A stretch of DNA of 64,000 nucleotides from Glo-17 sp964549735 (lineage in GTDB: Bacteria > Krumholzibacteriota > Krumholzibacteriia > LZORAL124-64-63). A program made the position numbers and the translations under genes. The stretch is from positions 32,631-96,630 of the forward strand of contig CAZJWO010000002.1 of the NCBI GenBank assembly GCA_964549735.1, given 5' to 3'. The notes beneath the pieces are model-generated. The model made no database searches. It was not told the origin of the DNA and was given only the letters and a program-made list of their open reading frames with translations. Positions 16,724 through 25,279 of the stretch are shown piece after piece. Position 1 is the first letter of the stretch; every line of letters begins with the position of its first letter.

Positions 16724-18289
16724 TCAAGGCGTGTAGGTCAGCGGCGCGCCCGGCCCGAGCGGCAGCTCCAGCAGCATCCAGATCACGAGCATCGGGATGC
16801 GCACCAGCGCGAAGACCACCGCGAACGGCAGCATCATGGAGATGATCGTGCCGATCCCGATGCTCTTCTGGTACTTCTGCGCGAACACGATGATCAGCGG
16901 GAAGTACGGCAAGAGCGGGGTCAGGATGTTGCTGTACGAGTCGCCGATCCGGTAGGCCGCCTGGGTCAGCTCCGGCGAGTAGCCCATGAGCATGAGCATC
17001 GGCACGAAGATCGGCGCCATGATCGCCCACTTCGCCGACGCGCTGCCGATGACGATGTTGATCAACGACGCCACCAGGACGAAGACCACGATGAGCGGAA
17101 TCCCGGTGAACCCCACCTGCTTGAGCAGGTCGGCGCCGCTGATCGCGAAGATCACGCCCAGGTTCGACCAGTTGAAATACGCCACGAACTGGGCCGCCAC
17201 GAACGCGAGCACGATGTACGCGCCCATGTCGGACATCGACTTGGCCGTCATCTCGGCGACCTGCTTGTCGCCGCGGATGCTGCCGGTGACCAACCCGAAG
17301 ACGAGGCCCGGGATGAAGAACAGGAACAGCATGATCGCCACGATGCTCGTGAACAGCGGGCTGAACGACGCGGGCGTCAGCTCGCTGCCGGCGCGGAAGA
17401 TCGAGTCGGCGGGAATGGTCGCCCAGGCCAGCAGGCCCAGCAGGACCACGCCGGTCAGGTTGGCCCACAAGAGGCCCTTCTTCTCCAGCGGCGTCAACTG
17501 CTGGTTGTCGTCGCCGAGCGGAGTCTCGTCGTCGTACTTGCCCAGACGCGGTTCGAGGATCTTCTCGGTCACGAAGGTGCCGGCGAGACCCACGATCGGC
17601 ACCGAGGCCGCGAGCAGGTACCAGTTCGCCGTGGCGTCGACGATGTACTCGGGGTCGATCATGCGGGCGGCGGGCTGGGTGAAACCGGCCATCAGGGGAT
17701 CGAGGCTGGTCAGGAGGATGTTCGCGCCGAAGCCGCCCGAGACGCCGGCGAAGCCGGCGGCCAGGCCCGCCAGCGGATGGCGGCCCATGCTGTGGAAGAT
17801 GACCGCGCCGAGCGGGATCAGCACGACGTAGCCCGCGTCGGCGGCGACGCTCGAGAGCATGCCCGCAGTCACCAGCGCGAAGGTCACGAGCCGGCGCGGC
17901 ATCGCCGACACGAACCCCTTCAGCGCGGCGGCGATCAGGCCCGAGCGCTCGGCCACGCCGATGCCCAGCATGACCGCCAGCACGAGGCCGAGCGGCGGGA
18001 AGTCGGTGAAGACCTTGACCATCTCGGTGAAGATGCGGCGCAGGCCGAGGCGGTCCAGGAGATTGACCGCGCGGATCGTCTCGCCCGTGCCGGGATGGAC
18101 GGCCGCCGTGCCCAGCAGCGAGAAGATCCACGAAGCCACGAGCACGATGCCGATCAGGATCGCGAAGAGCGTCACCGGCTGCGGCAGGCGGTTGCCCACC
18201 CGTTCGACGACGTCGAGAGCTTTCTGGATCGGTCCGGATGGCGCTGGCGCGGGTTTCGCCGCACCGCCGCGATGGTCGAGGTTGCTCAT
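16724..18289 (-). CDS. abgT: AbgT-family transporter
   Basis: A 521-residue inner-membrane protein with about 11-13 hydrophobic segments, of the AbgT family (p-aminobenzoyl-glutamate uptake in E. coli, sulfonamide efflux in others). Characteristic stretches are RVGNRLPQPVTLFAI near the N-terminus, SSVAADAGYVVLIPLGAVIFHSMGRHPLAGLAAGFAGVSGGFGAN, and SASAKWAIMAPIFVPMLMLMGYSPELTQAAYRIGDSYSNILTPLLPYFPL. ATG 18289 gives the family-length protein; a longer frame upstream has no membrane or family signal. No peptidase or folate gene is adjacent, so substrate and direction are unknown. It stands alone. Confidence 0.92.
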   Translation of the reverse strand: MSNLDHRGGAAKPAPAPSGPIQKALDVVERVGNRLPQPVTLFAILIGIVLVASWIFSLLGTAAVHPGTGETIRAVNLLDRLGLRRIFTEMVKVFTDFPPLGLVLAVMLGIGVAERSGLIAAALKGFVSAMPRRLVTFALVTAGMLSSVAADAGYVVLIPLGAVIFHSMGRHPLAGLAAGFAGVSGGFGANILLTSLDPLMAGFTQPAARMIDPEYIVDATANWYLLAASVPIVGLAGTFVTEKILEPRLGKYDDETPLGDDNQQLTPLEKKGLLWANLTGVVLLGLLAWATIPADSIFRAGSELTPASFSPLFTSIVAIMLFLFFIPGLVFGLVTGSIRGDKQVAEMTAKSMSDMGAYIVLAFVAAQFVAYFNWSNLGVIFAISGADLLKQVGFTGIPLIVVFVLVASLINIVIGSASAKWAIMAPIFVPMLMLMGYSPELTQAAYRIGDSYSNILTPLLPYFPLIIVFAQKYQKSIGIGTIISMMLPFAVVFALVRIPMLVIWMLLELPLGPGAPLTYTP

Positions 18290-18532
18290 CTCGTGTCCGC
18301 CTGTCCTTGTTCGTGTCTGGCCATCTGACTGCCCGGCAGTCAAGGGCATGTGGACGCTGCCCGCAACTCGCGGCCGCAGGCGCATTCCCGTTGTCTAGCA
18401 CGACCGCCAGGCCTGGGCAACCCAAACCGGCCCGCCGGCGGCCGGCCGGAAACCTCGCGGCGCTGCGCGTCATCTGCAAGAGCGCGATGGCAGGTTGACC
18501 GTGGCCCCCGTAACCCGTTGCCAGCTCTACAA

Positions 18533-18606
18533 TTTCTGGAAATGTACAAAAATCCAGAAATAATCCAGAATTATACCTTGACACATCTCAAAACCTGGAC
18601 AATAAT
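18533..18606 (+). promoter_or_regulatory. Strong promoter with flanking inverted repeats upstream of the fasciclin gene
   Basis: TTGACA (18578-18583), 17 bp, then AATAAT (18601-18606) is an excellent sigma-70 promoter in an AT-rich island. Just upstream an 8-bp perfect inverted repeat TTTCTGGA (18533-18540) and TCCAGAAA (18553-18560) is followed by a third half-site TCCAGAA (18564-18570), spaced 11 bp from the second, about one helical turn. This looks like an activator or repressor site; the regulator is not identifiable. The rest of 18290-18677 contains no gene. Confidence 0.7.
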
Positions 18607-18677
18607 AGTCGCGTTATGAAAACCCTGACGAGCAGGGCTTTCCAACAACGAACCGCAGACCAACGGAGAGTCTCGAC

Positions 18678-19337
18678 ATGAAGCGCTACCTGATGATCGC
18701 CTTGAGCCTGGTGGCCGTCCTCGGCCTCGCGGCCTGTTCCGACCAGACCAGCAGCATCACCGGCCCGTCCGCGGGCGACAATGCCGACAAGTCCGCCCCC
18801 CTCGCCATGAACAGCAACTTCCGCGCGCCGGCGCCCGGCGGCCAGACGATCGCCGAGATCGCCGACGCCGCGGGATTCACCCTGCTGCTCGCCGCCGTGG
18901 GCTACATCGCCGACACGAACCCGGACAGCCCCCTGGTGGCCGGCCTGCTGGATCGTTCCCAGCTGACCGTCTTCGCGCCGACGGATGAGGCGTTCGTCAA
19001 CCTGGTCGAGGCGGTCGCGCCGCTGCTGAATCCCGATGTCCTGGACCAAGACGGCCCGTTCGCCGCCATCGATGATCTGCTGGGCTTCGGCACCATCGAG
19101 GCCGTCGTCGCCTACCACGTGACCGAGGGCCGCCGGGCCGCCAACAGCGTGGTCCCCCGCCGGGGCGAGCGCGTGATCAGCACGCTGCTCGAGGGCGCGA
19201 CGTTCAGCGTCTCCGCCGCGGCGACCATCACCGCCGTCGGCAACACGGCCAACATCGTCAGCCCCAACATCTCGGCCAGCAACGGCATCATCCATGTCAT
19301 CGACGCCGTCATCCTGCCGGTGGACCTCGGTCTGTAG
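18678..19337 (+). CDS. Fasciclin (FAS1) domain lipoprotein
   Basis: A 219-residue exported protein. The N-terminus MKRYLMIALSLVAVLGLAAC is a lipoprotein signal with lipobox LAAC (Cys20), so it is membrane-anchored. After a short disordered linker, a single FAS1 domain spans about 55-218 with hallmark H1 region SQLTVFAPTDEAF (about 94-106) and H2-like NGIIHVIDAVILP near the end; the YH motif in VVAYHVTEG is present. FAS1 domains mediate adhesion to matrix, polysaccharide or other proteins. It has its own strong promoter and a perfect terminator hairpin, so it is a well-expressed single gene. Confidence 0.92.
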   Translation: MKRYLMIALSLVAVLGLAACSDQTSSITGPSAGDNADKSAPLAMNSNFRAPAPGGQTIAEIADAAGFTLLLAAVGYIADTNPDSPLVAGLLDRSQLTVFAPTDEAFVNLVEAVAPLLNPDVLDQDGPFAAIDDLLGFGTIEAVVAYHVTEGRRAANSVVPRRGERVISTLLEGATFSVSAAATITAVGNTANIVSPNISASNGIIHVIDAVILPVDLGL

Positions 19338-19362
19338 ACCCGGATCCGCGCGCAGCGAACGA

Positions 19363-19392
19363 AAGGCCGGACCTCTCGCGGGGTCCGGCCTT
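19363..19392 (+). terminator. Rho-independent terminator after the fasciclin gene
   Basis: A perfect 11-bp stem AAGGCCGGACC / GGTCCGGCCTT with an 8-nt loop starts 25 bp after the stop codon. The stem ends in TT, without a longer U run. It also lies 19 bp beyond the stop of the convergent gene at 19412 and can serve both. Confidence 0.8.
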
Positions 19393-19411
19393 CGCCTGTC
19401 GGCCACGCCTT

Positions 19412-22400
19412 CTATCTGACGAGCACCATCTTGCCGACGAGCGTCTGCCCGGCGGCGCGCAGCTCGTGGAAGTACACCCCGGACGCCGCCGCCCTGCCGC
19501 GGTCGTCCGTTCCGTCCCACGGGATCTCGTGCAGGCCGGCCGCGAGCCGGCCCGCGACCAGGGTCCGCACCAGCTCGCCGCGCAGGTTGAACACCTTCAG
19601 GCCGACCTCGCCGCTCTGCGGCAGGGTCAGGCGGATCGTGGTCGACGGGTTGAAGGGGTTGGGGAAATTCGTCGCCGCGAGCACGGCCTCGGGCGCCACG
19701 CCGGTCGGGATCGAGCCGCCGGCCTGGCCGAAGCTCGCCAGGATGTCCTGCAGGACGAGCGCGCGGGTCGCGACCGGGCCGTTGCCACCCCCGCCCGCTT
19801 GCTGATGAATGAACATGAAGTCATACGGCAAGTAGACGATCGTCGCGTCATCATCGGCGCGGTAGTTGCGCACCGCCGCCGCGTACGGATAGGGATCGTC
19901 GGTGCCGCCAGGCCCGGTGAAGCCTGCCAACCGCTCGGCAGTGCCCCAGGGCGCGACGGCGTCGAACGTATTGAGCCGCCGGCAGCCGCCGTAGACGATC
20001 CAGGCGTGGCTGTCGTCGAGCACGCCGTTGCCCGCGAGCGGCCGCACGAGCGGCGACGACTGATTGTCGATCAACGGCCGCAGGTTCGACGCCAGGTACG
20101 TCACGCCGAGGTAGTCTTGGCGGAACACGAGGGCGGCGCCGTGGGTCTGGTGCAGCTCATAGGCGAGGTTGTCCCCGGTCAGGAGCGCCTTCTTGCTCCC
20201 CAGGGCGAACCAGGCCGTCAAGAGGCCGATGTCGTCGGCAGGGTTCGCGCCGTCGCCGACGCCGAGCATCCGGCCGGTTCCAGTGCTCGCTTCGCGGCGA
20301 TCGCCGAACGTGACGAGCAAGACCTCATAGCCGGCCAGTTGGGGCGCCGCGGCGCGGCCGCCGAGCGAATTGCCCATCTGTTCGCGCGCGGCCAAGGTGC
20401 GGTAGAGATCGACATCGACACCGGGACGGTAGCCTAGCTGTGCGAGAGCATACAGCCACTCGTCCTGGCCACCGTCGGCCGGGAAGTGCTGAGACCAGGG
20501 CTTGTCCGAATTGTCCCACCACAGGACTCCGGGCTGATCGCCCGGCTCGGCTGAACGCAACGTGGGCAGACCGCGCACGGTGAAGTTCCGGTCGAAACCG
20601 AAGAGCCGGTCGAAATCGCCGAAGTGTTCCAGATCCGCCGGCAGGCGGGTGGTGCCGACGCTGGAAGAATCATCGCCGAATATGTCCTGCGCCTCGATGT
20701 AGTAGTGCAGGATGTCGCCGGGGAAGAAGAAGTGCGCGTCCGGCAGATCGAAGTTCCAGCGATTCGGCACCAGCGAACCCTGGGCATTGTACGTTGGCAG
20801 GCCCTCCACATGGCCGCTGACGACCCCGCCAGCGAACGTCACGCCTTGCAGCACCGGATCGCTCAAGTCGCGCACCTCGTCGAAGAGCGGGTTCGTCTTC
20901 AGCGCGAAATGGAGCCGCGGCGGTCCGGCGAGCTGGAAACCCGCCCTGATCACCGCGATATCGACAGCGATCGAGTCGCCGGGCGTATTGCCGCCGTGCG
21001 ACGGCGGCGAGATGTTGCTCGCCATGTCGAGCCGGATCGAGTTGGCGCCGAGTTCGACGAAGTCGAGCGTGCCGCTCGCGGGGAAGCTGTCCTGGAACAG
21101 ATGGATGGCGCGCGCCGAAATGGCCGGTCCCCGGAACGGAAAGCCCAGCACCGCCACGTTGTCGAAATACGGGGCGGGAGTGCTGTCGGCGCCGATCAGC
21201 GAGGGACTCTGTCTTGCGCTGAGGGCGACCTGCACATGGGTCCGGCCCGGCGCCAGGTAGGGGGTGATGTCGAAACGCTGGCGCTTGTACGTGGGTTCGG
21301 AGGAGAAGTAGAGCAAGCCGGTACTCACCCAGGGAGCCGACGCGAGATCGGCCGGATCGCCGGTGTCGACCGACCTGACGGACCAGGTGTCGAAGGTCGG
21401 TGTCGTCGAGCCGCTGAAATCGATGACGGTGTGTTGGTAGACATCGTAGGCGAGGATCAGGCCGTCGACGCTCTCGGGCACGACGAGCGGAGGGCTGATC
21501 ACGCCGTTGTACAGGCGATCGTACCCGCCGAGCAGGCCGCCGGAATGATTGACGACGTACCCGCCTGGACCGTAGGTCCACGTCCAGCCGGTGGTGCCAC
21601 CGGTGCCGGGCACCACGACGCCGTCGTCGATGAACGCCACCTGCGGGGAGAAATTAGCCACGCAGGGATCGAGATCCTGCAACGCGATGTACAGCGCCGC
21701 GAAATCGCCGACGCCCGGCAGATCGACCACCCAATTGCCGAACGTCGAATTCTCGCCCGGTTGGTCGGGCTCGATCGCCTCGAAATCCTCGGTCTCGATC
21801 AACTCGCCGTCGACCCAGACGACGATGTCGTCGAGCTGCAGAGCCCCGCGCAAGGTCGGCGCCATGCCGTCCTCGTCGGAAAAGATGCCGTCCGAACGGA
21901 ACCGGACCCGGAGTTCGATCCGATCGCCGGACGGGCCGCCGTAACTTGCGGGCGCATACACGAACGTCTCGTCGAACTGCGCCGTGCCCGACCCGTCGAA
22001 CTCGGCAAGCACCACCCAGGCGCCGCCCTGCCGGTACTCCAGATAGCTGAAATCGTACCCGGGTTCGCTGTCATAGCAGATCGCCAGGCGCCAGCGGACC
22101 GTGCTGGCCGTGAGCGGATCGGCGACCGTATGCGCGAAGACCACCGCCTGGCGCCAGTCGTTGCCGTAACCCGGACCGGGCCACGGCGACCCGGCCGGAA
22201 AACGGCGGCCGAGCCATAGCGACCGCTGACCGCCGCATACCAGCGCGGGGTCGTCCGTCACCGACCAGTGATGGGCGGCATTGGCCGTGAAATCGACGCC
22301 AGTCCAGCCGTGCCAGGCCGGCGTTCCGCTCGCGGTCTGGAACCTCCCTTCGATCGTACCCGGGCCGCCCAGGAGAAAGCTCGTGTCTGGAGGTGCTTTC

Positions 22401-22531
22401 GCGAAGCCGACTGGCCGGCCACGCAGATCATCGCCGGCATGGCTCGAGAGCGCGAGAGACGGCTGGCGCGCTTCGACGGTCGCCAGGCCCAGGCCGAGCA
22501 TGATCAATAACGACGACGTGAAACGATACAT
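19412..22531 (-). CDS. Large secreted protein with FlgD-like C-terminal sorting domain
   Basis: A 1039-residue exported protein. A signal peptide (about 1-21) is followed by jelly-roll, concanavalin-like segments rich in Trp, Tyr, Asp and Gly (for example LAICYDSEPGYDFSYLEYRQGG near 150-170 and LQLDDIVVWVDG near 230). A choice-of-anchor-type region follows, and a late alpha/beta segment (about 690-930, AGYEVLLVTFGDR, LLTGDNLAYELHQ) resembles the caspase/gingipain-like or glutamine-amidotransferase-like fold, although no catalytic Cys-His pair is evident. The last about 85 residues (NFPNPFNPSTTIRLTLP to GKMVLVR) are the FlgD-like/type A sorting domain used for cell-surface delivery. AAAGG precedes ATG 22531. 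Function unknown; probably a surface or released protein. Confidence 0.8.
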   Translation of the reverse strand: MYRFTSSLLIMLGLGLATVEARQPSLALSSHAGDDLRGRPVGFAKAPPDTSFLLGGPGTIEGRFQTASGTPAWHGWTGVDFTANAAHHWSVTDDPALVCGGQRSLWLGRRFPAGSPWPGPGYGNDWRQAVVFAHTVADPLTASTVRWRLAICYDSEPGYDFSYLEYRQGGAWVVLAEFDGSGTAQFDETFVYAPASYGGPSGDRIELRVRFRSDGIFSDEDGMAPTLRGALQLDDIVVWVDGELIETEDFEAIEPDQPGENSTFGNWVVDLPGVGDFAALYIALQDLDPCVANFSPQVAFIDDGVVVPGTGGTTGWTWTYGPGGYVVNHSGGLLGGYDRLYNGVISPPLVVPESVDGLILAYDVYQHTVIDFSGSTTPTFDTWSVRSVDTGDPADLASAPWVSTGLLYFSSEPTYKRQRFDITPYLAPGRTHVQVALSARQSPSLIGADSTPAPYFDNVAVLGFPFRGPAISARAIHLFQDSFPASGTLDFVELGANSIRLDMASNISPPSHGGNTPGDSIAVDIAVIRAGFQLAGPPRLHFALKTNPLFDEVRDLSDPVLQGVTFAGGVVSGHVEGLPTYNAQGSLVPNRWNFDLPDAHFFFPGDILHYYIEAQDIFGDDSSSVGTTRLPADLEHFGDFDRLFGFDRNFTVRGLPTLRSAEPGDQPGVLWWDNSDKPWSQHFPADGGQDEWLYALAQLGYRPGVDVDLYRTLAAREQMGNSLGGRAAAPQLAGYEVLLVTFGDRREASTGTGRMLGVGDGANPADDIGLLTAWFALGSKKALLTGDNLAYELHQTHGAALVFRQDYLGVTYLASNLRPLIDNQSSPLVRPLAGNGVLDDSHAWIVYGGCRRLNTFDAVAPWGTAERLAGFTGPGGTDDPYPYAAAVRNYRADDDATIVYLPYDFMFIHQQAGGGGNGPVATRALVLQDILASFGQAGGSIPTGVAPEAVLAATNFPNPFNPSTTIRLTLPQSGEVGLKVFNLRGELVRTLVAGRLAAGLHEIPWDGTDDRGRAAASGVYFHELRAAGQTLVGKMVLVR

Positions 22532-22573
22532 GGCGAACCTTTCGCCTGGCGAGATTCCGCCCGGTAGAAAAAC

Positions 22574-22641
22574 AGGAGTTCCGATTCCGCAGCCACCGAC
22601 ACCTTAATAGACGGAACTCCTAATGGGATTACGAATAATCC
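22574..22641. repeat. Two nested inverted repeats in the 22532-22706 spacer
   Basis: A perfect 10-bp inverted repeat, AGGAGTTCCG (22574-22583) and CGGAACTCCT (22612-22621), encloses 28 nt. Four bases on comes GGATTA-cgaa-TAATCC (22626-22641). Together they sit in the 5' leader or promoter region of the 19412-22531 gene. On the minus strand they could form a leader hairpin or bind a dimeric regulator. Confidence 0.6.
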
Positions 22642-22670
22642 TATTGACTGACACCGCGCTTCGTATTGAT

Positions 22671-22689
22671 CCCTCGGTTTCGCCGAGGG
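22671..22689 (-). terminator. Terminator-like hairpin after the subtilase gene
   Basis: On the minus strand CCCTCGG-cgaaa-CCGAGGG forms a perfect 7-bp stem with a 5-nt loop, starting 17 bp downstream of the subtilase stop. It lacks a clear U tract, so it may be a weak or Rho-assisted terminator. Confidence 0.55.
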
Positions 22690-22706
22690 CCACGGTCAGG
22701 GCGCGC

Positions 22707-25181
22707 TCATTTCAACAGCGTGACCTTGCGCATCTGGCGCTCGCCGTCCTGCTCGAGCACGCAGAAGTAGATGCCCGACGGCGCCAGGCGCCCGCGCAGA
22801 TCGGTGCCGTCCCAGTGCACGCTGTGCGCGCCCTCGCCGTGCCAGCGGTCGCGCAGGGAGCGGACCAGCACGCCGCGCACGTCGTAGATCTTCAGGCTGG
22901 CCGGCCCGCTGCGCGGCAGGTAGAAGGGGATCCAGGTGACGGGATTGAACGGGTTGGGATGGTTCTGGCCCAGCAGCAGGCCCGGCGGCAGGGCGCCGGC
23001 GGCCATGTCCTCGACGGCCGTAACGACCCCGATCGCCCCGAGGATGCGCAGCTTGCCGAAGCCCCACCAGTCGTTGTAGACCTCGCCGGTGAACTCGTCC
23101 TGCAGGGCGCTGCTGGCCAGCCGGTCCTCGATCTCGGCGACCGGCGCGGCGGGGAAGGCTTGCCGGACGAGCGCCGCCGCCGCCGCGACGTGCGGACCCG
23201 CCGCGCTGGTGCCGCTGAACTGGCGGTAGCTGCCCAGCGGGTAGCCCTGCGCAGTCTGGTGGGACATCGTCGTGTAGACGTCGTAGTTGCCCGGCGAGAC
23301 GATGTCCAGCAGGTGCTTGCCGTCGATGCGCGCGCCACGCCCGCTGAACTCGCTGAGCGCTCCGGGCGGGATCGAACCGCCGCCCGGCCCGAACGAGCTC
23401 TCGAAGCCGCGGGTCGAATAGGACCCGTTGCAGAAGGCACTGTCGGCGGTCGCGGGCCAGGTCACGTTGCGGTCGTTCGAGACGTGGGCCGTGAACTCGG
23501 CGCCGTCGGCCCATGACGAGCGGTTGTCCGCCACGTTGCTGATCACCTCGATGGCCCCGCCGGTCGGGTTGCCGACCAGCAGCTGCCAGGCGCCGTTGAC
23601 GTGGGGGTTCTGGTCGCGGTCGATGAAGAGGTCGAGCTTGTTGGTGCCGCGCGGGCTCGTGTCGCGGCTGCTCCACACGTAGTATCCGTCGACGTCCTGG
23701 GCGCCGCCGGTGATGGGGATCTGGCCGCCCAGCGGCGAGGTCAAGGTGAAGGCGAGGTCGCCGACGCCGGTGCGCCAGAGGGTCGTCCAGTAGAGCACGC
23801 CCAGGTCCTGGCCGCCGAACGGCACGGCTCCGACCGGCAGGTTCACGCTGCCGCCGGCCGGCGCGACCGCGATCGCGTGCTTGCCGCCGCGGGCGAGGTT
23901 GCCCGAGGGCGTGATCTGGATGATCGTCTCGTTCTCGATGGAGATGGCCTGCTCGTCGAGCGTCGTGCCGTCCAGGAAGCGCCAGACGAAGCCCCCGAAC
24001 TCGTAGAGCATGACGTCGGCCTCGTGGGCGCGCGCCCACGGGATCAGGTACGAGATGGGCACGCCGCTGAAGAAGTAGCCGGCGAGCAGTTCGGCGTCCG
24101 GCGCGATGCCCGCGAAGCGGTGGCGCCCGCGCTCGCCGCCGGAGACGATGCCCATGACCGCGGTGCCGTGCCCGTTGACGTCGGGGTCGGAGTGGATGAG
24201 ATCGACGCCGCGCACGCGCTCGACCGTGCCCGAGCCGACCGTCGCGTAGATCTTCGACGTGCCGAGCTGCACGAGGCGTTCGCCGGCGTCCAGCACGCCG
24301 TTGCCGTTCGCGTCGAGGGCGATGAACAGAGGTTCGCCGAAGCCGGGATCGCTCTCGGCGTAGCCGGCCGCGGGGCCGTAATCGCGCACGCCGTTGCCGT
24401 TGGTGTCGGCGTAGAGCCAGTCCCAGTAGGTCTGCAGGACGCCGTCGTCGTTGGACGGCGCGCCGCCGCCCCAGACCTGCGCCCAGTCGAGGATCCAGCC
24501 GTCGCGCAGGCGCAACTCCTCGCCGGGGTCGAACACGCCGTTGCGGTCGAGATCGACGTAGGCCTGGCCGTCGACGAACACGCCCGTGCCGCTGAGGTCG
24601 TGCCAGTCGAAGGTGTCGCCGTCGGCGAAGAAGAACGACGGATGGAACACGTCGATGCCGGTGTCGAAGTCGGCGACGCGGGTCCCCTTGCCGGTCAACG
24701 GATAGCCGAAGGGGTCGGTGTAGCCCCAGGCCAGATCGGCCTCGATCTCCGGCACCGAGACGTCGAGCGTCGGGAAGACCGCGGGCGCCCAGGCGGCCTC
24801 CACGCGCAGCACCTCGCGGCGCTGCGCGAAGGCGGCGACCTCCGACCACGGGATCTGCACCGGGTAGATCGCGCGCGTGCGCGCGATCTCGCCCTTGACG
24901 CGGAAGAATCCGTAACCGCGCGCCTCGAAGTCGGCGATCTGCGCCGCCGACAGCTCGCGATCGAACGCGACTGTCACGGTCACGCGGTCCGCCTGCAGGA
25001 TGTCGCGCACCTCGGCGTCGAGCGAGGCCGCCTTGTGCGGCGCGGCGCGCATCTCCAGCAGGAAGCGCAGCGACGAGTCGACCGGCGCCTGTTCGGCGGC
25101 GGTCGCGGCGACCGCTGCCGGTCCGCTGGACAAGGGCGCCAGGACCGCGAGGATCAACGCGATGACGGCGGATCGATGCAT
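22707..25181 (-). CDS. Secreted subtilisin-like (S8) serine protease with FlgD-like C-terminus
   Basis: An 824-residue exported protease. A signal peptide (about 1-28) is followed by a propeptide-like domain to about 135. The catalytic triad is Asp173 (ADFDTGID), His338 (NGHGTAVMG) and Ser659 (FSGTSAAGPHVA). The long Asp-His interval contains three dockerin/EF-hand-like calcium loops: DLDRNGVFDPGEE (about 210-222), DTNGNGVRDYG (259-269) and DANGNGVLDAGE (290-301). A P-domain/PPC-like beta insert (about 440-575) separates His from Ser. The C-terminal about 85 residues (NHPNPFNPVTWIPFYLP onward) are the FlgD-like sorting domain. ATG 25181 is preferred over an upstream in-frame codon because it begins the signal peptide. 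Role: extracellular protein degradation or processing. Confidence 0.92.
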   Translation of the reverse strand: MHRSAVIALILAVLAPLSSGPAAVAATAAEQAPVDSSLRFLLEMRAAPHKAASLDAEVRDILQADRVTVTVAFDRELSAAQIADFEARGYGFFRVKGEIARTRAIYPVQIPWSEVAAFAQRREVLRVEAAWAPAVFPTLDVSVPEIEADLAWGYTDPFGYPLTGKGTRVADFDTGIDVFHPSFFFADGDTFDWHDLSGTGVFVDGQAYVDLDRNGVFDPGEELRLRDGWILDWAQVWGGGAPSNDDGVLQTYWDWLYADTNGNGVRDYGPAAGYAESDPGFGEPLFIALDANGNGVLDAGERLVQLGTSKIYATVGSGTVERVRGVDLIHSDPDVNGHGTAVMGIVSGGERGRHRFAGIAPDAELLAGYFFSGVPISYLIPWARAHEADVMLYEFGGFVWRFLDGTTLDEQAISIENETIIQITPSGNLARGGKHAIAVAPAGGSVNLPVGAVPFGGQDLGVLYWTTLWRTGVGDLAFTLTSPLGGQIPITGGAQDVDGYYVWSSRDTSPRGTNKLDLFIDRDQNPHVNGAWQLLVGNPTGGAIEVISNVADNRSSWADGAEFTAHVSNDRNVTWPATADSAFCNGSYSTRGFESSFGPGGGSIPPGALSEFSGRGARIDGKHLLDIVSPGNYDVYTTMSHQTAQGYPLGSYRQFSGTSAAGPHVAAAAALVRQAFPAAPVAEIEDRLASSALQDEFTGEVYNDWWGFGKLRILGAIGVVTAVEDMAAGALPPGLLLGQNHPNPFNPVTWIPFYLPRSGPASLKIYDVRGVLVRSLRDRWHGEGAHSVHWDGTDLRGRLAPSGIYFCVLEQDGERQMRKVTLLK

Positions 25182-25210
25182 GACGGAACACTCCCGGGTC
25201 TAGAGGCGGC

Positions 25211-25242
25211 GACGGGCCCGGGACCATGGTCCAGGGCCCGTC
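25211..25242 (-). terminator. Hairpin between the two protease genes
   Basis: GACGGGCCC (25211-25219) and GGGCCCGTC (25234-25242) form a 9-bp perfect stem whose loop contains the further palindrome GGACCATGGTCC, so nearly the whole 32 bases fold back. It lies 38 bp downstream of the metalloprotease stop and 30 bp before the subtilase start. No U tract; an intercistronic mRNA-stabilising or attenuating hairpin is an equal alternative. Confidence 0.55.
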
Positions 25243-25279
25243 GGTTGCGGTCGGTCGGAGCGCCTCGGGGCGCCGCCGC

